Source of the DNA: Blastomussa wellsi
Taxonomy: Eukaryota; Cnidaria; Anthozoa; Scleractinia; Plerogyridae
Direction: 5' to 3'
NCBI GenBank assembly: GCA_947652115.1
Contig: OX393561.1
Coordinates: 217,907 to 281,906, forward strand
DNA length: 64,000 bases
Shown in pieces: positions 41,961 to 54,600 of the stretch. Numbering within the stretch: the first letter of the stretch is position 1; every line of letters starts with the position of its first letter. Under the pieces are notes generated by a model. The model saw only the letters and a list, made by a program, of their open reading frames with translations, was not told the origin of the DNA and made no database searches. Made by a program: the position numbers and the translations under genes.

Positions 41961-42228
41961 CTTAACAGCAGGTTAAGCTCCCAGGAGTCCTGTCCAGACA
42001 TGGTGAAGTGACTGCTGGCGTACCCCAGGGTGGTGTCATTTCCCCTACACTTTTTAATGTGCATGTCAACGACATTGAGGACTGCATTCCCCCAGGGGAA
42101 TACCTATATCCAATTGCAAGTACGCTGATGGTTGCACCCTACATGAACTGGTCTACGAGGACTCTGTCAGTCATATGGAGGATGCTGTGACTCAGGAGGA
42201 GAGTTGAGCTGTGCAGAATAAAATGGAG
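41961..42228 (+). pseudogene. Second non-LTR reverse transcriptase fragment
   Basis: TAGVPQGGVISPTLFNVHVN and, one frame over, KYADGCTLHELVYEDS (YADG at the catalytic site). It has one frameshift and is cut off by the N gap. Preceded by an unrelated LINE-like 3' tail (AATAAAGTTCATTATCATTA). Confidence 0.65.
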
Positions 42229-42428
42229 NNNNNNNNNNNNNNNNNNNNNNNNNNNNNNNNNNNNNNNNNNNNNNNNNNNNNNNNNNNNNNNNNNNNNNNN
42301 NNNNNNNNNNNNNNNNNNNNNNNNNNNNNNNNNNNNNNNNNNNNNNNNNNNNNNNNNNNNNNNNNNNNNNNNNNNNNNNNNNNNNNNNNNNNNNNNNNNN
42401 NNNNNNNNNNNNNNNNNNNNNNNNNNNN
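42229..42428. other. Assembly gap (200 N)
   Basis: Exactly 200 N, a conventional placeholder length, so the true gap size is unknown. Confidence 1.
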
Positions 42429-42702
42429 TCTCAATGCGATAGCAAAAGCTTTTCTTTTGAAAAGTATTAACACAGTGTGTTTTACACCGCTATTTAAATA
42501 AAGTTCTTGTTTACTATAGCTTGTGGTCGCCGTAATATTTCTTTTCTATTTAAAAGAGATCTCGCTTGGAAAGCCATCAGAATGCATTTGCAGCTTTGTT
42601 TTCCTCTTAGCGCTGCGTTTAACTCTTTAATTATAGACTAGAAAAAATCGCTTTAAGTTTACAATGGTTGAGTACTCGTTATATATAATAAACAAATTAC
42701 AG

Positions 42703-42839
42703 CATAGAAAGTGCTTTGTACGGATTATTATTCACTCGTCGCAAAACTTTGGAAAACGAACGAGTGAGCGCAGCTCACTCGTTCGTTTTCCAAAGTTTTG
42801 CAACTCGTGAATAAAAATCCGTACGTCGCACTTTCTATG
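42703..42839. repeat. Hairpin MITE (137 bp)
   Basis: CATAGAAAGTGC at the left matches the complement of GCACTTTCTATG. GCAAAACTTTGGAAAACGAA and ACGAGTGAGC pair with their complements around the centre at 42771-42775. Confidence 0.85.
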
Positions 42840-43358
42840 AAGTAATCTATATATATGTAGTGTTTTGAATTTTGTTACTGTAATATTACCGTAATTCTTA
42901 TCGCCAAAGGTAATAAATAAAGCCCACCCCCTAGCGCTTTGCTCGCTCCCCGCCCCCACCCCCTAGCGCTTCGATCTCAGTGTTTTTTGCTCGCGCGCTT
43001 TCTTTTGCGTTGAAAAAATAGAGCGGCTGTAAACAGTCTAGGGATATTCCGGAAAAAGAATATATTCGGGAGCAGAATAGCAGGAATGGAAATCCAGGTA
43101 TTCGGGAATGAGAATCGCATTATTCCAATTATTCTTATTCCACATTGATCCGAAACGAACGCGCCCTAAGGTATATTTGCAATAAATAAATAGAAAGTGT
43201 ACTGGCAATTTTTTCCCCGCACAAAATTTGAAACAATTCTGTGGGTGTTTTGATTTCTGAAGTCGCGCATCAATGCAAATGTTGGTAAATGTACACCAAA
43301 CTTTGTCCAGCACTCTCAGCAATCAGAATGAATGGTTTCCCATCAGTAAAAATACATG

Positions 43359-43364
43359 TTTATT
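43359..43364 (-). promoter_or_regulatory. Candidate RBM22 poly(A) signal AATAAA
   Basis: AATAAA on the minus strand about 105 bp past the RBM22 stop codon (43469). Confidence 0.55.
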
Positions 43365-43468
43365 ATTACTGAGAACACACATCATTAATTGAGCCAAAGA
43401 AGTTTGTCTACTCTTACATAATATAACTCAGTCTATAGTTACTCCACCTGAGAATATTTTATGATGCC

Positions 43469-45646
43469 CTAGGAACTAGCAGCTGCAGGAGCTGGTGCAG
43501 GTGGACCTCCTTCTCCACCCTTTCCTGCACCCAACCTGTGAGGGTCCTGGGATGGATAATGTATGGGTGGGGGCCCAGGGGGTGGGCGTGGCATACCTTG
43601 TCTTGCAGGTGGAGGCATATGGGGAAGGGGAGGTGCACCATAAAAAGGAATTGGGGGTGGTCTGAAGGGTGGATGCCCGAATGGAGGTGGTGGAGGGAAA
43701 CCTCCTGGTGGTGGGGGGAAAGGATGCCCCATGGGAGGAGGACGCATGCCTGGTATCTGCCCAGGGGGAGGTGGTAAGGTGAGTGGAATGGGAGGAGGTC
43801 CTGACGTTGGTGCCAAGGAAGGCGGAGCAAGGTTGAAGAAGTTTGTTTGGCTTTTCTCGTCTGTAGGAGGTGGTGGGAGAGCTGAAAGAGAATCAGAATA
43901 CAGAATTAATGACAGCAGGTTAGAATAAAACATGACAGGTTAGAAGAAAACATGTTACTTACCTCCTGGCAGTCCTGGTACTGGAGCCAGGGAGGTACCT
44001 CCCTGTTTTCCTGGGACAGATTGCTGCCCTTGAGACTTGCCCCACATAATTTTCAATCTTCGTCCTTTTAGGATCAGTTTGTTAAAAGAGCGCTCTGCTG
44101 CTGTTTCTGCGGCTGCTCGTGCCGTAAAGCAGACAAATGCACAGTTTTGCCGTGGAACCATCGTTATGGATCGAAGTTCACCAAACTGATAGAAATGATC
44201 TCTGGAAATAGAAAATAGCATAATTATACATATACATGTATGTGATCCATTAGTCAACACAAAGAAAACACTGCACAATAGTTTGGGTCAAAACAAATTC
44301 TATTGATAACAAGCATGAGATAACTGTAGCCATCATGGTCATTTTCTTGGAAATTGTCAAGCATTTTCTTCACTGTGGGTATCATTTTCTCTTTTTCTTC
44401 GCAGTTACAAGACTTTTGCACAATCAACATAATTTTCCAGGACTGGCAAATTACAATCTTGTATAAAATTCCATTCCTTTCCATGTTTTCTATTACCAGT
44501 ACTAGCCCTGCCAACTCTGCTTGCTCACCTCAAATCACTTTCTTCCACCTTCCCCTCAAGGCCTCCAACATACAGTGTCGTTATAGACTTGTCAGAGGGA
44601 GGCTCCAGGGATGGCATTGTGGATGCCTGTTTAAGAAGTCTTGCTGCGACAGGATCACTCATTCCATAAAATCTATCTTTTATGTTCTGGTCTGCCAGAG
44701 GATCATTTGGGTCTGTAGGCATGTCATGTCTGGAATTGAATTTCGCAATGAACAAGAATGAGCACAGCTGAGTCATCTAAATTATAAACTCAAAGTCTTG
44801 TGATTTTATTTCAAAAAGAATTCTGTGAAGCAATGCAGACATGATGGGAGAAAGGAAAATTCAATTTTGAGTTCCCCAATAATGAACGAAAAGTAGAAAA
44901 TAGAAAATATTTCAAAAGTAACAACCTGCAATCAGGTGTTCTTATTTTTCACAGCGGGGGGAAAATTTATTTACTTTTATTTATTTTTTCCTCCCACCGC
45001 GAAAAAATAAGAACACCTGATCGCAGGTCACAAAAATAATCAAGTTGTAATAATACGTTTGTCAGTCAAAACTGTTGACTTAACGTAGCATATGACAGCA
45101 ACAACTTTTAACAACAGAAATGACAGATCTGATGGCACAATTTTTACTGAAGAATGAAGAGCAGTAGACCTTCACTCCAGTGGTTTGTTTACCCAATACA
45201 GACCATGTGATATTCTTGCAGAGATTAAATTTGTTATCCACCTAAAACTTATCCATGCATGTACACATGACATGAAAGCAAGAATTCTCAAGAGTATCAT
45301 CACATGCACTGTAATGGGCAACAAACCGCCCAAAGGAATAAAGTCTATATATTTGTTTTTAAACGGTGACGAATATTTGAGAATAATTAATTTACCAGTA
45401 ATAGAAATTTTGTTGTAATTCTACTAAAAACAATTCACTCTCTAATTTGGTTTTATCAACTGGGTTGATAATGTCAATTGGCCACCGTAAAGAGATTCAA
45501 GAGCTGACGTTTCGAGCGTTAGCCCTTCATCGGAGCGAATCACTCCGACGAAGGGCTAACGCTCGAAACGTCAGCTCTTGAATCTCTTTACGGTGGCCAA
45601 TTGACATTATCAACCCAGTTGATAAAACCAAATTATATTGTTATAC

Positions 45647-45691
<45 letters not shown>

Positions 45692-48600
45692 CAATTCACT
45701 CTCTGTTTAATTTGGCTTTCAGCCTCATGGAGTAATAGCTTAGAAATCTTGAAAACACAGCTTAATTTAGTGTGGTCATTCTAAAAATTCACAAAGATTC
45801 AATTTTAAAAACTATGCCTTTTTACTAAACCTGTAAGGACATTCATCTCCACGCTTGCACTCGCCCTTAACCCAGAATGAGCAGATGTGGGGTCTGTTTC
45901 TCTTGTAGTAGGGTGTAGTCCTGGCAAGTTTCAGCAATAAATCACTGGGTGCATTGGCTTTGCCAAGTGTCCCACCAGGTGTGCTACCATCTGAATTGGC
46001 CAACTATGAACAAACACAACATTGTGCACAAACTAAGCAATTGACTTTTACAATTTAGTATGTAAATACATGTAGCTGCATGTACCTCCTTGTTGGTTAA
46101 AAGAGTTAGTAAATCTAGCCTTATAAACCAAGGACTTACCCAGTTCAAAGTATAAAGTAGTATCTTGGGATAACCAATAAAGAAAGCTTTGTAAAGAAAT
46201 TTTTAAAGTACAAATTCTATTAGGCAGCTTTATTGAACACTCCCCTAAAAGGCTTTTCAGTGAATGTCAGACTCTCAGTAATCCATTTACAATTATTTCT
46301 TAGTAACCATCATTTCGTTGACTGCTACACAACAAAATCATTTTTTGTGTTAATGCTACGCTACAGCCTTCAGACCTCTTTTTCCACATTCTGAGTGTAA
46401 AATTCTTTGTTGACATCAGACTTTGGTACATCATCTTTCAACCCAAGTGCATGGTCACGAACTTGTACTGGCAGACCTAAAAATAAAACATTGGAATGTG
46501 AATATTAACCCATTGACTCCTGGAGATTTTGGAGAACATAAATTTTCTAGTCAGTTATACGCTAAATATGCCTCAAATTTCTCCAAAATGCATTTGCAAA
46601 ATAAAGACATGCCAGGTTTTTCACTAGCGTCGCATTTAATAAGCTCGGGCATGCGCACAAATCAAAATTTCGAGAAAGTGACGCTTTTCCTTTCTCCTTT
46701 TCTCCCATCTTTTTTTATGCTTTTGTTGGCCTTTTACTTGGCTTGCTTTCGGTTCAAGAATTGCCTTGAAAGCATCAATGACACGGGAATTACTTAACAT
46801 GGAGTAGCCATGGGTAAGTGAGGGAAATTTTCCTCCTAGTTTTTGGCAAAAGTTCTAAGCGTTTTCGTCAATATTTCAAGCTCCATTAGCCCAATCAATA
46901 TCATCTGGGTATCACTGGAAAGCTCTTTCCCTCCTGCAAAACTGGGGTAAATGGGATTCCTATTTTGGTCAAAGCTGATGACGTCAGAAGCGGAACAAAG
47001 GTCAAATTCTGTCACGGCCGGTTAAGAAGTCAATGGGTTAACAATTTTTGCATTGAAAATGTTGATATTCTTGCAAATTATCTATCAGCAAATTAAAATA
47101 TTATTAGTCATGTTTGGTCAATGAATAGACGACTGAGATAATTAATCAGCTTTCAACATAGATACTCGGTAGAGCACAACAGATTTGTTTCACAGGAAAT
47201 TAAATCTGGCATTGTTCAGGGAGAATTAACTTACCATAATCAAGGTCAAGCAAGCATGTTTGACAAACATTTTTTAATTTTGAACAAGTCTGGCAGACTT
47301 CTGTCTTCTTAAACCTCATACGTGCCCCAGGACACCATCGAAAAACTGTGAATGGTCGTGCACAGATCTATAACAGTTTACAAAAGCCATTAGATTAAGT
47401 ATAGTTCACAGTATGGTCACAATTACATTTCACAAAACATGACTGTGCTCCTCGAAAAGCTCATCTCACATTCAGAAATGCTGGCCACCCAAAATGATAA
47501 AAAGCAACTCTTTGGTTAACGACACAGGAAGCATGAACTACTTTCAACTCTAAATACCACGAATAACATAACAATGAGCATTTGCAGCTGATTTATTTTC
47601 CATATTATGGTCACATGACCAGATCGCAGGCTCAGATTGAGGACTCATTGAGGTGTCCACCTGGTGACCACTGACCACTGACCAGGCATTGGTTTTTCAT
47701 TGATCGCTGGCTCAGATCTAAAATTTTTTCTTGCCTTCTTGCAGGATTTTGTACACTTGTTCACAGTCATTCTCAGCAGAATTTCTCCAATTGGAGTTGA
47801 TGTTTTTAAATGAGGCTAAATGGAATTTAGGCAAGGTTAAAACTAAGCCAATGCAGCGGCTGCATTAATATTATGTGGGGGGTTCCAGGGAGGTTTGCAG
47901 GGGCACTGCCATGTGCTTTGCTTCATTGCCTGCTAGCTTGCTCGCTTTGTTTGCTCGTTACTCGCCTTTTTTTTTTGTGATATTGCCTGTTGAAAGTGTT
48001 TGCATTTGCTGCTTGGCCTTCGTAGGAATGTTTGTATCGTCTTTTCTTCACTTCTTATGCCATCGAGGCGGTCCACGAACAACAGTTTGAGCTCTGCTAT
48101 GGATTTGGCTTCCGACGATCGCAAATGTGGGGATTTCCCGCCAGTCATGTCACAATCCCTGCTTCGAGTTCTGGTTCGGAATTCAACTCGCACATTTCAC
48201 TTGGTTCATCATCTGGCCCTGGTTTATCCGTGGAGACCTTAACCGCTTCCACTGTCAATGCACTTCAACTGCTTCTTGCCACGGCAAATGTAAATCTATC
48301 TGTGGTTTCGTCTCTACCGGCGGCCTCGCATACGGTCACGTCATGTCCTGCTAGCTTGCTCGCTTTGTTTGCTCGTTACTCGCCTTTTTTGTGATATTGT
48401 CTGTTGAAAGTGTTGGCATTTGCTGCTTGGCCTCCGTATCAGTGTTTGCATCGTCTTTTCTTCGATTCTTATGCCACCGAGGTGGTCCACGATCAACAGT
48501 TTGAGCTCTGCTATGGCTTTGGCCTCCGACCAACGCAAATGTGGATAATTTTTCCCGCCAGTCACACCCCCTGCTTCGAGTTCTGGTTCGGAATTCCACT

Positions 48601-51600
48601 CGCACATTTCATTTGGTTCCTCATCTGGCCCTGGTTTATCCGTGGAGGCCTTAACCGCTTCCATTGTCAATGCTCTTCGACCGCTTCTTGCCATGGCAAA
48701 TGTACATCAATCTGTGGTTTCGTCTCTACCGGTGGCCTCACAAATATTCCTCTTGTCCTTGCTGATTTCCAACTCGCAAGCGGTTGTCTCCAGCGCTCAA
48801 GTACCAGCTTCAGTGCAACCTCAGAGCATAGGTAGGCTAAATGTTGCTCCTTCCTTTGTTAGCACTTTCGCATTGCCATCCGTTTCGTTGCTCAGTTTGC
48901 CCGTAAGGTTAAGCTCGTCTCCGTTGTCAGCACCGATATCCTCGACATCCTTTGCCGCCAATTTAACAATCCTTGGTTCATCCTCAACACCTTCCTTCCA
49001 ACAATCATTATCGGGCTTGGCTTCTCGCCTGTTCCTTACAAGTTGGTCTCGTAAATCGTCTTGGGAAAGTTTGTTCATCTAGCCGAACTACTGTCTGACA
49101 ATTTAAAGGATGCCGAGTCGGAACCCCAGCTTCCCTTCTCTGACTCGTGTGTTAAAAATGTACAAGAAGATCATGGCGCGACGTGGGATGTGTTTACAAA
49201 CTTCAAAGGTCGTGTTTTTTCCATTATAAACATGGAAAGTTCTTTCTTTGGCACTTGAAATGAAAAGAAGTGACACCGATTGGTTTTACGTGGCTCCACA
49301 GTAGGAAAATATGGCGTAGAGAGTGCTAAAACGTTGCTGATGAAGGATCCATCTTGTCCTCCACGGCTGTGAAGACATGATGTCATGGCGCTTAGAAATG
49401 TGTTTTGAGTGCAAATCACGGACCTGCACGGGGTTGGTGGGGCTTCTCGAGACTTTTGAAAATAGAATGGTAATGTACAATATTGCATTAAATTTGGATA
49501 GAAGTTTTTAGAACGATCGGAAAAGCCATTGAGTTATAAACTGACTGCTAAAGCTGTCCGCTAAAATTGGGGCTTTCCGCTTTAGTGTGAAGCTGGGTGG
49601 AATCCAAATAAGCTAATTACGCATGCAGAATTGCTCGGCGGTAAAATTTTCGATATTTTGATTATTTTGAGTACATTTCTCGCCTTCTTCATAAGTGAAA
49701 TTTTGTTTGAAGCGCTGTTTGTTTCAAGTTTCTTTCATGTTTCGGTCGTTGGTTCGGAGTTTTATGCTTTTTGGAGCGAACAGATTTGGCATATTTGCAC
49801 GTGCTTATCTGATAAAGACGCGACTTTTGTGTGTAAAAGTTGTATTTATTTAGCCGCTTTCAGTCTTGAGAGTTGTTTAAGATTTAGTTCCATTGCTTCA
49901 CATTTTCATTTAGATTTAAAGTAAAGGAAAGTGTTTAGAGCGTTGACTTATTTTTTTTTGTTTCGTTTATTTTTTTTCATCTAGTGGAAGGAATTCTGCG
50001 GCTTTCTGGCGGATATCGGGCTGTTTCACGCTGTTTTGCTTTTAGCTCAACTTGTTTATTCACAGGTTCACAGCTTTGTTGCATGTCCTTTGTTTCACAG
50101 CTCCCATAGACTACTCCTATGGGCTACAACACACTCAAAGGAATTTATCATCTCTCGTTGCCGCTTTACTGTCGGGACAAAATACTACAGTGCTGTTGAA
50201 ATATTGTATTTCAAATTCTTTTGAAGATCTACATGAAGTTTCGACCTGCTACATCTATGGTCGTCTTATCGTTAGTGTACTAAACGAAAGCGTCAATTGC
50301 TTATCGCCCATCTTCACTATTCAGCAAAAGTGGTTTGGTGTGTCCTTGCCTTCACTTGCCGCATGGTAAACCTGCTCCGCAATTTCTGCAGAGATGATCA
50401 CCCAATTTGTATCAGCTCTGAATTTAAGAAAGATCTTTGCTAGTGGCTTCAATACCTGGCTTCTTGGAATGGCGTTTGCTTTTGGGTTTATCCCGGCCTC
50501 TCTCCTCCCTTAACTCTTGCGACGCGTTTGTGACGCCTTTGGATCCCTGTGGTTCAGTGCAATTTTCGGCTCACACTGGTTATTGGCATTTCAATCCTCA
50601 TCTATCAAGTTTCAGGAACTTTTCCCCATAGTTGTTTCAGCTCATGTGTGGGGTTCATCCTGGCTTTGCTAAGTGGTGGTTTCCATTGTGACAATGAATC
50701 TGTGAATCTCTAAATTCTCGTACTTCTAGGGCTCCTGATGTCATGTGTCTCTTGTGTTCGCTTCTGATGGCAAATGCCAAACATAATTACTGTACATATT
50801 CTCCCTCAACGCATCGTGGGTTCTGATAATATAGTCCCTTATGCCTTACATGTATCTCGTTTTTCATTGGCAGACCTTTCGTTGACTGGCCCCTCATGCC
50901 AACTGTCATCCTACAGTTATCCCTCCTCAACTTTGGGATACATTAATGGTTCATCCCTAGAGAAGGATTGCTTCACTCTGACGTCACAAGGATTGGCCCC
51001 ATCCTTGCACCGAACTTACAAATCTGCTCAACTTCGTTTTCAAAACTTTTGTGCTCAGCCTGGTTGTATGTATGCAAATGGCTCGCCTTGCCCAGCAAAT
51101 AAGTGGATTCTTTGCTTGTTTGCAACCCATCTAAATTCCTCCTTGCTCAGCTCTTCCTCCATCAAGATATACTTGTCAGCAGTTCGTTCCATGCACATAG
51201 ATCTTGGATTTTCCGACCCTCTTTCTGACTGCTTCAGTTGCAACGTGTCATGCGAGGTATAAAGAGGACTCAAGGACCCTCTGGCTCTTGTCAATTCCCT
51301 ATCACTGACCACCATATGCTGATTATTCACAAGTCGCTGTCCCTCACCAACCAGGATCTTGTGATGATTTGGGCCGCCTCCAAACTGGTTTACTTTGAGT
51401 TTCTGTGCTATTATGAATTTACTGTTCCGTCCTTGTCAGCCTTCAACCCTCTCATTCACTTAACTGTCAGTGACATTGCTGTTGATTCTCATGAAATGCC
51501 ATCCTGCTTACAACTCAACATCAAGGCTTCAAAGAGTGACCCTTTTCAAAAGGGCTGCTGCCTCTACATTGGATTGGGTCATACTCCACTTTGCGCCTTA

Positions 51601-54600
51601 TCTGCTATCCTGGACTACCTTCCACAACGTGGCCAGTCTCCCTGTCCTTTGTCTCTGCTCTCCATTGGTTAGCCTCTGTTTTGCGCTCTTTTGACACGTT
51701 GGCTAAAAGAAATTTGCTGCTGGTATCCAAGGGTCATTTTCCAGTCACAGCTTCAGGATTGGTGCTGCCACAGTTGCTGCTCGTATGGGTGTCCCAGATC
51801 ACCTTATTCAAGCCATGGGGCATTGGAATAGCGATGCATACAAGCTCTACATTAGGACTCGCGCAAAGTCTTGCACAAGTAACTTCTCTCCTGTCTCACT
51901 GCCTGTGGCGGTTGGTGAGTTTGCATCTCCTGTCTCACTGCCTGTGGTGGTTGGTGAGTTTGCATTGCTTATCGTTAGCCTGTGCTCAACCCTGTGTGGC
52001 ATTGGGTTGCGGGGTATTGGTGCTTGGGGTATTCTTGGGAACAAGTAGGTCCCATGGCCTCCTGGCCACAGGCCCTCCTTTCTCCAAGCACCTGCTGGCT
52101 TGGAGGATACCTTGGGAGGTGGGCTGTGGCAAGGTTGCCATGGTGACCTCCTTGCTGCTGAGGAGATTGCTGCTCTCCTCTGTCGCTACCTTTACGGCAC
52201 CTACCCTCCAATACTTCAATTGGCTTCAAGTTTTAAATGAGGCTAAATGGAATTTAGGCAAGGTTAAAACTAAGCCAATGCAGCGGCTGCATTAATATTA
52301 TGTGGGGGGTTCCAGGGAGGTTTGCAGGGGCACTGCCATGTGCTTTGCTTCATTGCCTGCTAGCTTGCTCGCTTTGTTTCCCTCCCTCCCTCCCACAGTC
52401 TTTGGTAAGTATTCATTCCACACACTGGTTCTTCAGTGTTGTGTTGACAGGTGCCTTGGAGGTGGGCTGTGGCAAGGTTGCCATGGTGACCTCCTTGCTG
52501 CTGAGGAGATTGCTGCTCTCCTCTGTCGCTACCTTTACGGCACCTACCCTCCAATACTTCAATTGGCTTCAAGTTTTAATTATACTTACATGTATTTATG
52601 TATTTTGGCTGTGGAATCTTTCTTGAGTAGTTGCATATTCACAAATTATTAAGAATCCGTACACAATACAGAGCTCTGCTTTTATGTTTGGCTAAATCTA
52701 GATATTAAAGATTAAGAAGACTGCAGCCTATGGGGAAGACAATATATACCAGCTTGATGTGGTGAGTTATATTAATTAAGTGAAATAGTTGCTTCTTTAA
52801 CCCATTGCCTTCTGGAGATTCTTGAAAAAAAAACATGCTTTTTAGACATTATAGTCAGTTATCTAGGCTAAATCTGCTCCAAATCACTCCAAAAATAAAG
52901 TAAAGGTTTGCCATGTTTTCCACTAGCATCGCATGTAATGACATTTTAGCTCAGGCATGTGCACAAATCAAGAAAGTGACCGACCTTTTTAGACTTTTTG
53001 TTTTCCTTATTATTATTTTTTGTTTTTCCTTTTACTGGGCTTGCTTTTGGTTTAAGAATTGCCAAGAAAGCATTGATCAACGAGACCAGAAATACCTAAC
53101 ATGGATTAGCCAAGGGTAAGCGAGGGAAATTTTCCTCAAAGTTTTTAACGGAAATTTCTGAGAGTTTTCGTGTATATTTCTAGCTCTCTTAACCCAATCA
53201 ATATCATTTGGGTATCACTGGAAAGCTCTTTCCCTCATACAGACCTGGGGTAAAAGGGGTTCCAATTTTGGTGATGCCTGATGACATCAGAAGTGAAACA
53301 GAGGTCAATGTCCATCACAACTAGTTACGGCCAGAGTCAATGAGTTAATTTACCATAGAAGCTAAATCAGTCATAGCTTGAAGCACTGTCAGTAATGATT
53401 CAAGCTGTTCAAACAAGACAGGCATATAAAACAATAATAATAACACGATATTAAGAGAGGATGGCCTCATCAGCCTCAGCTGGTTTCAATGTGGTTTCTA
53501 TACCCAGGTTGAATTGGAATTTTGAAATGTTGGTTTTTGAGGAGGGAGGAAAACCAGAGAACCAACAAACAAATTCAGCCCATATATGGCACTGGGCTGG
53601 AATCAAACCTGGGCCAGATTGGTGGGAGGCGAGCACTCTCACTATGTTCACTGCACCACCCTCACTCCCTCGGAAATAACTCACCTTACATTCTCTTCCA
53701 TATGTTTCTCTTGTCTGTGGAAGACAAAAATAATCAATGCAAAATTTACATGTATAACAAATAATGAAGATAACAACAATGACAAATTGCTGTAAAATGT
53801 GTAGTTTTTGAATTTACCCACGGCAGGTGAAGTTCAATTTTGTTCTTTGAGAAACCACATCCTCAAGAAAACTCCCTTCTCCAAAATTAGACCTTGATGC
53901 TTCGCTTCTTGGGCTAACATTTGTTTTAAGAACATCAAATTTCAAAGGGCAACTATCAACCGATAGTTCCTCGACAGGAGCACTCTATTGTTTGAATAGT
54001 ACAGTGTAGCCAATCAGATGGTAAGTTTGCCTAATAGTTGGTCACTAGGGTTATGCTAAATATCAAATAGAAATAGATATCAAAGACCAAAATAACAACA
54101 AACACACTGTAATACATTACCATTCTAACATAAGGGTTATCTCCAAGACATGTTTGACAAAGAATGGGAAATTCCTGAAATGTTACAACATACATCAGTA
54201 AGGATTCAGCCCAATGTTTGACTATACAGAAAATTACAGAAAAGAGGTTACCTGATAGCAAAACAGGTAAAAATTGGGGATGGACATATTTGAAACAGCT
54301 GGGGTGATCTTATGTCACAAGAAATATAATAGCAAATAGACCAATTTCGATATTTTAATATTCAGCCTACAACAATAGACATCAATGCAAGGCTCCAGGG
54401 AATAACTCCCACAAACTCTATAATTTATACCCCAGAGCCTAAAGCTGAGGTCTATTGTTCTAGGCTGAATTTTAAAATATCGAAATTGGTCTATTAAGAT
54501 AGAAGTAGTTTCTGTTCCAAGAATAATTGCTTCAGAGATTGAGAGGCAACCATTCTAATCACTAATCATATTCCACTGAGATGCATGGATTTCCAGATTT

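Larger units (their letters stand above)
47810..52579 (+). mobile_element. Ngaro/DIRS-like tyrosine-recombinase retrotransposon with split direct repeats
   Basis: Terminal organisation A1-internal-B1-A2-B2: A1 47810-47952 and A2 52237-52379 (143 bp, identical as read); B1 52110-52236 and B2 52454-52579 (identical except one base). This arrangement is characteristic of Ngaro-type elements. The internal part has a gag-like region, an RNase H remnant and a tyrosine recombinase. I find no reverse transcriptase core, and the frames are broken. There is no target duplication, as expected for recombinase-mediated insertion. RBM22 intron 3. Confidence 0.8.

Noticed and set aside
43538..44761. Plus-strand frames opposite RBM22 exons
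   Set aside because: Antisense shadows of the Pro-rich and RRM exons (Gly/Trp-rich translations).
53461..53795. Several overlapping frames near RBM22 exon 3
   Set aside because: They are translations of the tRNA-derived SINE.
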